The notes under the pieces were generated by a model. It had not been told where the DNA came from. It searched no databases and worked only from the letters and a program-made list of their open reading frames with translations. From Catenovulum sediminis (GTDB taxonomy: Bacteria; Pseudomonadota; Gammaproteobacteria; Enterobacterales; Alteromonadaceae), in the NCBI RefSeq assembly GCF_040270295.1, contig NZ_JBELOE010000284.1: 64,000 bases of DNA. One strand, 5' to 3'. This document shows, piece after piece, positions 35,314 through 44,718 of the stretch. The position numbers were made by a program, and so were the translations under genes. The first letter of the stretch is position 1. Every line of letters begins with the position of its first letter.

Positions 35314-37500
35314 TTACTTTACTCTAAGTTGATTCACCGCTTTAACAACCTGCTGTGCATGCGCTTGGCTAAATAGTTTGTCGATAGGGCAGGGTAAACG
35401 ACGTAGCCAATTTGGGTGCTGCCAAGTGGTACCCGGTATATTCACTTGTTCCTTTAAACTCAATAAATCTTCCAGAGGGATCATAAATAAGAATCCACAG
35501 CTACTTGCCAGAAATTTTTGAATCGCGACTGATAATTCGAGCGTCATGCTCGGTGACGTGAGATCTATTTTGCTTGCTGCCTCAGGTGTTATCAATTCTG
35601 CGTCTAGCAAAGCAGTTAGTAATAACTTACGCTCTTCGTTGCGTCCGTTTAGCTCCTTAAGGCGTGTTTCTTCTGAAGGATACAATTTCAGCTCAGTTCG
35701 CCATTTTAAGTCATTGCCTTCCCACCAGCCTTTAATGGTCGGTAAATCATGGGTTGAGACAGTCACCATAGACAGATCTGGATAGTCCGCCGGCTTGACA
35801 TAGCGGCCATCTTGTTGATTTTCAAAATACAGTACTTTATACGAAAGCATTTTGGCTTGTGCTGCAATATCGCCAAAACCATCCGGTGTTGTCCCTAAAT
35901 CTTCACCAATTACTAGACATTTTTGACGACGGGATTCTAAAGCAATAATACGCAATAAATCATCCAGAGGAAAACGCACATAAGCGCCTGAACGCGCATC
36001 TTTGCCCGGCGCAATCCAGTATTGCCGCATTAAACCAAACACATGATCAATTCTTAATGCACCAGCATGACGCATATTATTACGCAATGCATTGACAAAC
36101 GGACGAAAGGCTTTTTGTCTAAGTGCAAATGGGTTGATGGGGGTTAGCCCCCAATCTTGTCCTAGTTGGTTCAATAAGTCAGGCGGACAACCGACACCCG
36201 CGCCTGGGACAAATAAATCTTGCTCGCCCCATACTTCAGCGCCACTACCATCACAGCCTACAGCGAGATCTAAGTACAAGCCAACAGGCATGCCTTGTTG
36301 TTTTGCTAGCTTGGCAATCCCTGACAATTGTTGATCGGCAATCCACTGGCAGTATTTAAAAAAGCCAATGCGTTGCTTGTTTTCTTGTGCAAATTGAATC
36401 ACGGCAGCCGAATTAGCTTGTTGGTATTCTGCTGGCCAGTCTTTCCAACCATATACATCCGGATTTTGCTTGTGAAAGTGCTCGTACAATGCATCATAGG
36501 TACAAAGGGTGTCTAACTCTGCGCCCATTTCATCGCAAAAATCATCAAATTTTTGAGAACGATGGGTATTTTTTGTCTGATGTTCACAAACAAAATGTTG
36601 GTAGGCGATTTCCAGTAATTGCTGCTTTAATTTTGCAACGGCTGGGTAGTCTAATAATTCTTGCTGGTTTAACTGAGCAACCTTTTCTTTATAGTGGCCG
36701 GACTCGAGCAGCTCTCTGCCAGCTTTAGACTCATTTAATTCACTGATCGCATGTACATCTATGTAAAGTGTATTAACAAATGAACGGCTCGTTGGTGAAT
36801 AAGGGCTAATATGTGCTGGGTTGGCTGGAAACAACGGATGTAAAGGGTTTAAGCCAACGCTGGATGCACCATGTTCCGCCGCATTATGAACCAGTTTAGC
36901 TAAATCTCCAAAATCGCCCAAACCTAAATTCTGTTGGCTGCGCAATGAATACAGTTGTGCAGCTACGCCCCATAATTTATTGTCGCTCACTTGCTTAGGT
37001 TCATAGCAGGTGCGTGGTGCCACCACAAGCGTACTGAGCGATTGGCAATCGGGTAAACGCAGATCGAGCATATGGTAACCTAACGTTAGATTATCGGGTA
37101 TTTCGAGTTCGAACTCTGCAACCGTTTGACCATCAATTGTTTGCTCTGAAAGCGGCTTCAACTGACTGACTGAAATTTGTTTTTGATGCAAATCGCCGTT
37201 TTCCAGCGATAATAATAAGTGGATTTTTTGCTGCAATGCACTGGCCGCTAATCTAATACGAATTCGGCCCGTTTGCGCTTCGGCAGGAATAATATAAACG
37301 GGATCAAGTGGACTGCTCCATTTGTCACGTTGCAATTTTAACAAAGCTTGTTGTGCATCTTCGTCGGTATTAATGGTAAACCCCATTGCATTTAATAAAG
37401 AACTGCGGGTTTCGTCAGTCGCAAATATTTGGTTACCCCAAATATCGTAATAGCTAGACTCAATGCCCAGATATTCGGCTAGCTCTAAAATTGCGCTCAT
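35314..37500 (-). CDS. malQ: 4-alpha-glucanotransferase (amylomaltase)
   Basis: MalQ (GH77) disproportionates maltodextrins by transferring alpha-1,4-glucan segments. The catalytic region shows the nucleophile Asp in LRIDHVFGLMRQYW, the acid/base Glu in VIGEDLGTTP, and the stabilising Asp in STHDLPTIKGWW. The protein is 728 aa, slightly longer than E. coli MalQ (694), with the N-terminal domain typical of the E. coli type. It lies 20 bases downstream of glgB, forming an alpha-glucan remodelling operon. Confidence 0.96.
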   Translation of the reverse strand: MSAILELAEYLGIESSYYDIWGNQIFATDETRSSLLNAMGFTINTDEDAQQALLKLQRDKWSSPLDPVYIIPAEAQTGRIRIRLAASALQQKIHLLLSLENGDLHQKQISVSQLKPLSEQTIDGQTVAEFELEIPDNLTLGYHMLDLRLPDCQSLSTLVVAPRTCYEPKQVSDNKLWGVAAQLYSLRSQQNLGLGDFGDLAKLVHNAAEHGASSVGLNPLHPLFPANPAHISPYSPTSRSFVNTLYIDVHAISELNESKAGRELLESGHYKEKVAQLNQQELLDYPAVAKLKQQLLEIAYQHFVCEHQTKNTHRSQKFDDFCDEMGAELDTLCTYDALYEHFHKQNPDVYGWKDWPAEYQQANSAAVIQFAQENKQRIGFFKYCQWIADQQLSGIAKLAKQQGMPVGLYLDLAVGCDGSGAEVWGEQDLFVPGAGVGCPPDLLNQLGQDWGLTPINPFALRQKAFRPFVNALRNNMRHAGALRIDHVFGLMRQYWIAPGKDARSGAYVRFPLDDLLRIIALESRRQKCLVIGEDLGTTPDGFGDIAAQAKMLSYKVLYFENQQDGRYVKPADYPDLSMVTVSTHDLPTIKGWWEGNDLKWRTELKLYPSEETRLKELNGRNEERKLLLTALLDAELITPEAASKIDLTSPSMTLELSVAIQKFLASSCGFLFMIPLEDLLSLKEQVNIPGTTWQHPNWLRRLPCPIDKLFSQAHAQQVVKAVNQLRVK

Positions 37501-37520
37501 GTTAATTGATTCCTCTAAAA

Positions 37521-39719
37521 CTATTTAATTAATTCAAACACGACAGTGGCAAGCGGTGGAACCGTAATTGGGGTCGAGTAGGGCTGACCTTGCCAAGCTA
37601 AACTCTGTGCTTGTATACCTCCGCCATTTCCTTGATTACTGCCGCCATATATTTCTGAGTCTGTATTGATTCGCTCCGCGTAAAAGCCGGCTTCAGGCAA
37701 ACCAATTCGATAATTTTGATGCGGCTGTGGGCTAAGGTTGCAAACCACGACCGCCGGTGGGGTGCCTTTTTGGCCAAAACGAATATAAGCAAAAATTGAA
37801 TCTTGATTATTTTCGTGTTCAAGCCAGCAAAAACCATTGGCATCACAATCTTTTTGATGTAAAGCCGGTATCTTTTGGTAATTATGATTTAGATCTTTAA
37901 TCAGCTTCAAAACACCGGCATGCCAGTGCACATCTAATAAGTGCCAGTCTAAACCGGATTCGTAATTCCATTCGCGACCTTGCGCAAATTCACCGCCCAT
38001 AAACAATAATTTTTTGCCTGGGTGTGTCCACATAAACCCATAGTAAGCTCTTAGATTGGCAAATTGTTGCCAAGTGTCGCCCGGCATTTTGGCTAATAAT
38101 GAGCCTTTTCCATGGACAACTTCATCGTGACTGAGTGGTAGAACAAAATTTTCATTGAATGCGTATACCAAGCCAAAACTCATGTCACTTTTGTGATAGT
38201 GACGATGAATCGGATCTCGTTGCATGTATTGTAAAGTGTCATGCATCCACCCCATATTCCATTTGTAATTAAAGCCTAATCCATTTTTTTCTATTGGATG
38301 AGAGACACTGGGGAAAGCAGTAGACTCTTCAGCAATTGTGATGGCACCTTGATAATTAGCCGCTATTTCACAGTTTGTGCGTTTTAAAAACTCGACTGCG
38401 TCTAAATTTTCATTACCGCCATATTTATTTGCTACCCACTCACCCTCTTCCCGACTGTAATCCAAATAAAGCATTGACGCGACAGCATCCACTCTTAGGC
38501 CATCAATATGGTAGTGATCGAGCCAGAATAAAGCATTGCTGCGCAGCATATTACTGACCTCAGTGCGACCATAATTGTAAATTAAGGTGTTCCAGTCAGG
38601 GTGAAAACCCTGTCGCGGATCTTCGTGTTCATATAACGCTGTGCCATCGAATTGACCTAAGCCATGTGCATCAGTTGGAAAATGTCCGGGTACCCAGTCA
38701 ATTAGCAGACCTATATCTTGCTGGTGGCATTGATTAACGAAATATTGAAAATCACGTATCGAACCAAAACGACTGGTGGGTGCAAACAAACCGACGGGTT
38801 GATATCCCCAAGAGCCATCATATGGAAATTCACTAATCGGCATCAATTGAATATGGGTAAAACCAAGCGACTTAACGTAAGGGATCAATTCATCCGCTAG
38901 TTCGCGATAATTTAGGTACTGATTTTGTGGTGTACGTTTCCACGAGCCTAAATGTACTTCGTATATACTGATTGCAGCATCTCGAGCATTTTTTGCCTGA
39001 CGAGATTGCATCCAACGGTTATCTGACCATTCGAAACCTGTCACTTGGGTAATAATTGAGGCGGTTTCTGGCCTGAATTGCGCCGACAGGCCATATGGAT
39101 CTGCTTTTAACGGTAAAAGGTGTCCATGTTGATCTTTGATTTCATACTTGTAGTGCTCTCCTGCCTGTAAACCTGGGATGAAAATTTCCCAAATTCCATT
39201 TTCATGCCGCTTTCGCATACAATGGCGTCGGCCATCCCAGTGATTAAAATCGCCAACCACGGCCACCCGACTCGCCGCTGGCGCCCAAACGGCAAAACTA
39301 ACCCCTTCAACATTTTGTAGTTCAGTGAGATGTGCGCCAAGTTTGTCATATAGCTTTTGATGGTTACCCTCAGCTATTAAGTAGCAGTCGGTTTCACCTA
39401 GTACATTGGGGAAACGGTAAGGGTCATAAAATATATGATAGCCATCTTCAAATTGGGCTTTTATTTGATAGGCAAAACCATCTTGTAACTCTTTAAATAG
39501 GGTTGAATAGACACCGGTTTTTTTTACCGCCGCCAAGCGTTTGATTTGTTTACCCGTTTGAGGGTTGATAATGGAGACCGATTTGGCATCTGGTACAAAG
39601 CAGGTAACACGAACTGTTTTACTTCCTTTATCACAATGCAAGCCTAAAAATGCATACGGATCCGGATGTGTCGCATTTTCGATTTGCTGTGCGTTTTTTA
39701 ACAAGGTGGATTGATTCAT
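37521..39719 (-). CDS. glgB: 1,4-alpha-glucan branching enzyme
   Basis: GlgB (GH13_9) introduces alpha-1,6 branches into glycogen. After the N-terminal module beginning HPDPYAFLGLH and a CBM48 domain (around SFAVWAPAASRVAVVGDFN), the GH13 barrel has the nucleophile Asp in GLRVDAVASMLYLDY, the general acid Glu in IAEEST, and the third Asp in PLSHDEVVHGKGS. From ATG 39719 the length is 732 aa (E. coli 728). An upstream in-frame start at 39806 would add 29 residues without similarity and is rejected. First gene of glgB-malQ. Confidence 0.96.
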   Translation of the reverse strand: MNQSTLLKNAQQIENATHPDPYAFLGLHCDKGSKTVRVTCFVPDAKSVSIINPQTGKQIKRLAAVKKTGVYSTLFKELQDGFAYQIKAQFEDGYHIFYDPYRFPNVLGETDCYLIAEGNHQKLYDKLGAHLTELQNVEGVSFAVWAPAASRVAVVGDFNHWDGRRHCMRKRHENGIWEIFIPGLQAGEHYKYEIKDQHGHLLPLKADPYGLSAQFRPETASIITQVTGFEWSDNRWMQSRQAKNARDAAISIYEVHLGSWKRTPQNQYLNYRELADELIPYVKSLGFTHIQLMPISEFPYDGSWGYQPVGLFAPTSRFGSIRDFQYFVNQCHQQDIGLLIDWVPGHFPTDAHGLGQFDGTALYEHEDPRQGFHPDWNTLIYNYGRTEVSNMLRSNALFWLDHYHIDGLRVDAVASMLYLDYSREEGEWVANKYGGNENLDAVEFLKRTNCEIAANYQGAITIAEESTAFPSVSHPIEKNGLGFNYKWNMGWMHDTLQYMQRDPIHRHYHKSDMSFGLVYAFNENFVLPLSHDEVVHGKGSLLAKMPGDTWQQFANLRAYYGFMWTHPGKKLLFMGGEFAQGREWNYESGLDWHLLDVHWHAGVLKLIKDLNHNYQKIPALHQKDCDANGFCWLEHENNQDSIFAYIRFGQKGTPPAVVVCNLSPQPHQNYRIGLPEAGFYAERINTDSEIYGGSNQGNGGGIQAQSLAWQGQPYSTPITVPPLATVVFELIK

Positions 39720-39803
39720 TGGCCAGTGGAACCTCGGTAAACAGTTTGTTAACAAATATATGCCGCTTAGTATGCCTTGGGCAGGCCAGTGAGCAATATT
39801 ATG

Positions 39804-39877
39804 CATACGTATGTTATATAGAATGTAGGCGCTATCAGGCGATTTGCATATTGAATACGTATGCAGTTAGTATGCAA
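39804..39877 (-). promoter_or_regulatory. Paired operator candidates upstream of glgB
   Basis: The perfect palindrome CATACGTATG (39804-39813) and a second ATACGTAT (39855-39862) have centres exactly 50 bp apart. The second is nested in a wider inverted repeat TTGCATA (39844-39850) and TATGCAA (39871-39877). Palindromes with a central CG are typical LacI-family operators, and LacI-type regulators control maltodextrin genes in related bacteria. Assignment to such a regulator is inference. Confidence 0.5.
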
Positions 39878-39995
39878 TGTTAATAAATTGTATTTTTGTT
39901 GGTTCAAAACTATGCAGAAATTTTGAATCCGAGCGATTTTGCTATGCGATAAAAGACAGCTTGAAGCGGCAGGTTAAAGTTGACTGTGAGGCAAG

Positions 39996-40036
39996 ATAAA
40001 CAAAGTAGACAGTTTTTCACCATCTACTTTGTTTAT
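39996..40036 (-). terminator. Long hairpin after hemL
   Basis: Perfect 14-bp arms (39996-40009 and 40023-40036) with a 13-base loop lie 36 bases past the hemL stop. The stem is AT-rich and the following T-run is short, so it could be a terminator or a transcript-stabilising hairpin. Confidence 0.6.
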
Positions 40037-40071
40037 GCAATTTATGTTTAAGCTACAAACGCGTTCACTCG

Positions 40072-41358
40072 TTAGAGGGCTTTAAAGGCAATCTCGGCAG
40101 CCTGAATGGTTGCCGCTATATCTTCATCTGTGTGTGCACTTGAATTAAAACCGGCTTCAAAAGCGGATGGTGCTAAATATATACCCTGTTGTAACATCAG
40201 CTGATAAAAGCGTTTGAATTTTTCAATATCACACTCTGTTGCTTGCTGATAACGGTTGATTTGTTTTTCTGTTGTAAAGAAAAAGCCAAACATACCGCCT
40301 ACTTGATTGGTTGTTAAAGCAATATCAGCGGCATCAGCCGCAGCTTGAAAACCAGCACACAATTGTGCCGCATGGCGATCTAATTGTGCATAAATCTGCT
40401 CAGCGTTGTCTTTTAACTCAGTTAATGCGGCAATGCCGGCAGCCATTGCAATTGGGTTGCCCGATAACGTACCTGCCTGATAAACCGGGCCGTCCGGTGA
40501 GATGCTATTCATTATTTCAGCTTTCCCACCAAATGCACCGACCGGCATACCACCGCCTATTACTTTGCCTAAAGTGGTCAAATCTGGTTGAATATTATAG
40601 TGCTGTTGGGCGCCTCCTAAAGATACCCGAAAACCTGTCATCACTTCATCAAAAATTAAAACAGCGCCGTATTGATCACAAATATCGCGCAACCCTTGTA
40701 AAAAACCGGCTGTCGGCGGAATGCAATTCATATTGCCGGCGACTGGCTCAATGATTATGCACGCGATATCGTCACCGCATTCGGCAAATACTTGTTGTAC
40801 CGATTGCAGATTATTAAACTCGACGGTTAATGTGTGTTTTGCAAAGTCTAACGGTACGCCGGGGGAGTTAGGCACGCCCAGCGTTAATGCACCCGATCCT
40901 GCTTTAACTAATAAGCTATCCGCGTGGCCATGGTAACACCCTTCAAATTTAACCAATTTGTTGCGTCCAGTGTAACCCCGCGCCAGACGGATAGCACTCA
41001 TCGTTGCTTCGGTACCTGAATTGACCATACGGACTTTTTGCATAGATGGCACAAGTGATTTAACCAGTTCTGCCATTTGTGTTTCTGCTGCCGTAGGTGC
41101 GCCGTAGCTCAACCCTAACTCGACTGCCTGCAATACTGCATTTTTGATTTTTGGATGATTATGTCCCATGATCATCGGCCCCCAAGAACCGACATAATCA
41201 ATATAGCGCTTTCCATCGACATCAAATAAATAAGCACCATCGGCACGCTCAATAAAAACAGGCGTTCCACCGACACCTTTGAATGCTCTGACCGGTGAAT
41301 TTACACCGCCAGGAATATGTTGTTGAGCTTGTTGAAATAAAACTTCGGATTTTGACAT
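40072..41358 (-). CDS. hemL: Glutamate-1-semialdehyde 2,1-aminomutase
   Basis: HemL converts glutamate-1-semialdehyde to 5-aminolevulinate, the last step of the C5 route to haem. The class-III aminotransferase fold is shown by GSWGPMIMGHNHP, NSGTEATMSAIRLARG, FDEVMTGFRV and the PLP-lysine segment TLGKVIGGGMPVGAFGG. ATG 41358 gives 428 aa (E. coli 426) and has GGGGA 7 bases upstream; the frame is open further upstream but there it overlaps pyrB. It starts 1 base after the pyrB stop codon region, so the two may be cotranscribed. Confidence 0.97.
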   Translation of the reverse strand: MSKSEVLFQQAQQHIPGGVNSPVRAFKGVGGTPVFIERADGAYLFDVDGKRYIDYVGSWGPMIMGHNHPKIKNAVLQAVELGLSYGAPTAAETQMAELVKSLVPSMQKVRMVNSGTEATMSAIRLARGYTGRNKLVKFEGCYHGHADSLLVKAGSGALTLGVPNSPGVPLDFAKHTLTVEFNNLQSVQQVFAECGDDIACIIIEPVAGNMNCIPPTAGFLQGLRDICDQYGAVLIFDEVMTGFRVSLGGAQQHYNIQPDLTTLGKVIGGGMPVGAFGGKAEIMNSISPDGPVYQAGTLSGNPIAMAAGIAALTELKDNAEQIYAQLDRHAAQLCAGFQAAADAADIALTTNQVGGMFGFFFTTEKQINRYQQATECDIEKFKRFYQLMLQQGIYLAPSAFEAGFNSSAHTDEDIAATIQAAEIAFKAL

Positions 41359-41359
41359 A

Positions 41360-42382
41360 TTAGATCCCCATTTTGTCTTTATGGCTATACCAACGCACCT
41401 GAGTTTCGTATCGGTTAACGATATCCTGTACCCCCAGCGTTGCGGCAAATAAAGCCATTCTTACCAAAACCCCATTGTCTGCTTGGCGAAATATCGCAAG
41501 GTTAGGGTTAAGGTTTAAATCATTATCTAGCTCATTTGCATCTGCTCGAGAGTCTCTGGGCAGTGGATGCATAATGACGGTATTCGACTTACAGTGTTGA
41601 GTATAAATCGCTTGGTTTAAACGGAATTTACCGCGGTATAAATTGGCTTCTTCTTCAGAAGGAAATCGTTCTTGTTGAATACGTGTTTGATAAACGATAT
41701 CGGCATCCAAGTGGCCTTCCAGCTGTTCTGTAATGACACATTGGTGACCTGCATTTTCTATTGCAGAAACCACTTCATCCGGCATCGCGAGTTCTTTTGG
41801 CGATATTAAGGTGATTTTAAGGTTTTGATATAAACATAATAGTTTGCATAAAGAGTGCACGGTTCTGCCGTGTTTTAGATCGCCGATTAACGCAATATGC
41901 ATTCCATCAATACCTGCTTGATGTGCATGCTGTTCTTTTTGAATGGTATATAAGTCGAGCAAAGCCTGAGTTGGATGCTCATTTGCACCATCCCCGCCAT
42001 TGATAACCGGCACTCGGCTACCGGTTGCGAATTCAGCAACTGAACCTGAATCTGGGTGGCGCATCGCGATAACGTCACTATAACTACTGAGTACCCGTGC
42101 GGTATCGTATAAAGACTCGCCTTTGGCTAGGGCGGAGGAGCTTAAGCCAGTTGTTTCACGAACATGGCCACCTAACAGGTTAAATGCAGTACCAAAACTC
42201 ACACGCGTGCGCGTGCTTGGTTCAAAAAACAAGTTGCCTAAAATAGCACCATCTAATACTTTGGTTTGTTTTTGTCGATGAGCGTAGGGTTGCATTGCAT
42301 CAGCAATACGGAATAAATATTCGATACTTTCACGATCAAATTGTTTGACCGAAAGTATGTTAGCGCCTTCAAATTTAAACAT
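41360..42382 (-). CDS. pyrB: Aspartate carbamoyltransferase catalytic chain
   Basis: PyrB condenses carbamoyl phosphate and aspartate in pyrimidine synthesis. The carbamoyl-phosphate site FFEPSTRTRVSF, the second loop SALAKGESLYDTA, the HPTQALLDLYT block and MHPLPRDSRAD are present. The protein is 340 aa, longer than the 311-aa E. coli chain by N- and C-terminal extensions (ending RWYSHKDKMGI). No pyrI gene for a regulatory chain follows; hemL does instead, so allosteric control by PyrI is absent here or encoded elsewhere. Confidence 0.95.
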   Translation of the reverse strand: MFKFEGANILSVKQFDRESIEYLFRIADAMQPYAHRQKQTKVLDGAILGNLFFEPSTRTRVSFGTAFNLLGGHVRETTGLSSSALAKGESLYDTARVLSSYSDVIAMRHPDSGSVAEFATGSRVPVINGGDGANEHPTQALLDLYTIQKEQHAHQAGIDGMHIALIGDLKHGRTVHSLCKLLCLYQNLKITLISPKELAMPDEVVSAIENAGHQCVITEQLEGHLDADIVYQTRIQQERFPSEEEANLYRGKFRLNQAIYTQHCKSNTVIMHPLPRDSRADANELDNDLNLNPNLAIFRQADNGVLVRMALFAATLGVQDIVNRYETQVRWYSHKDKMGI

Positions 42383-42463
42383 GAGCTACCTGAATAGATA
42401 AGAGATAAATTTGCGCTATTGTAGCATAAGGCGTGTTAAAATCAGGTATAGCTTTGAGTCTAT

Positions 42464-42889
42464 TTAGTAAGGTTTAACAACCGCTAAAATGACTACAGCA
42501 AATAAAATGAAAACCGGCATTTCGTTTAACACTCGATAGAATCTGGCACTGCGTTTGTTCTTATCATTTTTGAATATTTTCAACAGCTTAAAACAATAGA
42601 TATGGTAGATATATAAAATTAAGACAAGCAATAATTTTGTATGAAACCAAGCACTACTTACAAACCATTGCCAGCCATACAAATAAGCCAGCCAAACGCC
42701 AAATACGGCGGTTAATATAGCAAATGGTGTAATAAAAAATAACAAGCGACGTTCCATGATCTTAAGCTGTGCCATCACCGAACTTTCATTTGATTGAGCG
42801 TGGTATACTAGCAGGCGAGGGAAGTAAAAAATACCAGCAAACCAAGCCACCATAAAAATGATGTGCAACGCTTTAATCCATAAAATCAT
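42464..42889 (-). CDS. hemJ: HemJ-type protoporphyrinogen oxidase
   Basis: A 141-aa inner-membrane protein with four predicted helices. The N-terminal pattern WIKALHIIFMVAWFAGIFYF followed by PRLLVYH is that of HemJ, the haem b-containing enzyme that oxidises protoporphyrinogen IX in many bacteria lacking HemG and HemY. The conserved His of KALH is the likely haem ligand. It overlaps the ClC gene by one base (TAATG), which implies coupled translation. hemL lies about 1.1 kb downstream on the same strand, a second haem step. Confidence 0.88.
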   Translation of the reverse strand: MILWIKALHIIFMVAWFAGIFYFPRLLVYHAQSNESSVMAQLKIMERRLLFFITPFAILTAVFGVWLAYLYGWQWFVSSAWFHTKLLLVLILYIYHIYCFKLLKIFKNDKNKRSARFYRVLNEMPVFILFAVVILAVVKPY

Positions 42890-44595
42890 TATTCAAACAC
42901 CTGATATGAACCCTTAGTGAGCCGCAGTCTTAATTGTTCCCAACTGACAACACCTATAATATTATCTAGCTCTTCTTCGAATATATAAACAGATCCTGAG
43001 CGTCTGTGTTGTAATATTTCGTATGGCTCGGCTAAGGTATAGCGCGATTCTACGCCTTGTAATTCTTCAAAATGGAAAGGTGAGGACGCGTTCGGATCAA
43101 GAGAAACATCATAGTTGACCAATTTAAAGGTATGCCCACCATCGACGGCTTCTTTTAAAATAACCGGACGTTTGCCGGCCCGATCCAGCGCGCGTCGTAT
43201 CGCCGCTTCATCTTTTTTCTTAATCAGTATATAACTGCTTTCCATCGCGGCTAACACACCGGTTTTTTGTAGTATGTCGTAGGTTGGCGGGGTTTGATAA
43301 TCTAATTTTTGCATTTCGAGTTGTAACAGAAACAACGAGCGATTTTTAAAAATCTGACTGGATATCACATGAGCTGAAACAATTACCAACATCGCAGGTA
43401 CGACTATATCTGGGTTGTAGGTCATCTCCAGTGCGGTAACTAAGGCTGCTAAAGGTGCATTTAAACAAGCCGCCATCAAAGCCGCTAAACCTAGAACACC
43501 GTAAATATCTGCATAGCCATATAGATCACCAATAAAAATCGAGGCTATCAGTGCCAATAAAGTACCTAACATCATGCCCAGCCCTAAAATTGGGCCAATT
43601 ACACCGCCGGGAATACCTAGTCCTATTGCAAAAAAGGTCAGCGCCGCTTTACTGATAAATACGGTCATCAGAAGTTGAGCATTGCCGGTTTGTTCCTGTG
43701 CAATGGATATTGCGCCAAGTCCGGTTCCTAAAGCCTGAGGCACTAGGTACCCAATCACGGCTGTAATGAATCCTGCGAGAAACAAGCGCGGCAACATATT
43801 GACACTTTTAAACGAGCGAATAATTTCAATAAGTTGGCGATTAAATGCAAATGCAAAACAGCCGACCAAAATACCCATAAATACTAAATAGGGGTAATGC
43901 TGAATTCCCAGTAGATTGATATCTAAACCACTTAAATTATGTTCATGACCAAAAAAGTAACGATTGGCGGTGGCGCCGGCAACGGATGCCAGCATCACAG
44001 GGACGAATATGTGTGTTTTATATTCGCGCAAAACCACTTCCATAACAAAAATAACAGCGGCTAGTGGGGTATTAAATGAAGCAGAAATCGCAGCGGCCAT
44101 GCCACAGGCTGATAAGGTGCGTACTGAGTTGTAGGGCAGTTTAAGCCATGCACCCAAATAGCTAGAGGCGCCTGCGCCTAAATGAACCGCTGGGCCTTCT
44201 CGACCGACTGAAAAGCCGCTCGACATGGCGACGATACCACCAAAAAACTGGTTAATGGTATTGCGAATTGGCATCATGCCATAAAATGCTTTAAGTCGGT
44301 ATATGGCAAATGGAATCCCCAACCTAAAGTGTTTAAATTGGGTAAATACACCGACTAAAGCAATCAGGCCTGCACCGACCAAAGGTAAGATAAATCGCTC
44401 CATCGCAGCCAGTGTGGTAAAATCATCAGGGTTTTCTAAATACAATAATTGCAGGTTTTCGAGACACCAGCGAAATGCCACGATAAACGCAGAAGCACTG
44501 ATACCCGCCAACAGGCCAAGAATACTCAGCTGTATTGATATCTTTGGGTAAGCTAATTGTTTTCTTAGCTGTTTTAGGTGTGATTGGCGCGCCAT
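42889..44595 (-). CDS. ClC-family chloride channel/transporter with C-terminal CBS region
   Basis: A 568-aa membrane protein with the ClC helices in residues 20-430 and a CBS-like pair after about 445. The gating motif GREGPAVH has Glu133, equivalent to E148 of CLC-ec1. The internal proton glutamate E203 of CLC-ec1 corresponds to Val187 (FNTPLAAVIFVMEVV), the residue found in ClC channels rather than exchangers. The chloride-site serine S107 aligns with Leu92 in RLGIP, and Y445 aligns with Pro in TYNPDIV. I read it as a divergent member whose coupling is uncertain. It is followed by hemJ. Confidence 0.9.
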   Translation of the reverse strand: MARQSHLKQLRKQLAYPKISIQLSILGLLAGISASAFIVAFRWCLENLQLLYLENPDDFTTLAAMERFILPLVGAGLIALVGVFTQFKHFRLGIPFAIYRLKAFYGMMPIRNTINQFFGGIVAMSSGFSVGREGPAVHLGAGASSYLGAWLKLPYNSVRTLSACGMAAAISASFNTPLAAVIFVMEVVLREYKTHIFVPVMLASVAGATANRYFFGHEHNLSGLDINLLGIQHYPYLVFMGILVGCFAFAFNRQLIEIIRSFKSVNMLPRLFLAGFITAVIGYLVPQALGTGLGAISIAQEQTGNAQLLMTVFISKAALTFFAIGLGIPGGVIGPILGLGMMLGTLLALIASIFIGDLYGYADIYGVLGLAALMAACLNAPLAALVTALEMTYNPDIVVPAMLVIVSAHVISSQIFKNRSLFLLQLEMQKLDYQTPPTYDILQKTGVLAAMESSYILIKKKDEAAIRRALDRAGKRPVILKEAVDGGHTFKLVNYDVSLDPNASSPFHFEELQGVESRYTLAEPYEILQHRRSGSVYIFEEELDNIIGVVSWEQLRLRLTKGSYQVFE

Positions 44596-44718
44596 GTAAT
44601 CTTTTTGAATCGCTTTTTGCCGGTCCGTGCTGTTATTTTAGTGTAACACAGAGAAAACAAGAGGTAAGCTATTGTCGGCGTTTAATCTTTTATTTTTAGA
44701 TGTAATTGAGAACTAATT

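Larger units (their letters stand above)
39720..40071. other. Intergenic region upstream of glgB and downstream of hemL
   Basis: These 352 bases hold no gene. From left to right: the glgB leader with a TTTGTTAACAAA palindrome (39745-39756), two TACGTA-centred palindromes and a wider inverted repeat (39804-39877), AT-rich sequence, and a long hairpin (39996-40036) after hemL. I could not fix a -35/-10 pair for glgB with confidence. Confidence 0.7.

Noticed and set aside
40311..40754. 147-codon plus-strand open frame opposite hemL
   Set aside because: Antisense to the conserved aminotransferase; composition rich in Gln/His/Leu from the complement of hemL codons.
42383..42463. pyrB leader checked for a pyrimidine attenuator
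   Set aside because: The 81-base gap has no terminator hairpin or T-rich leader-peptide arrangement like that of E. coli pyrBI.
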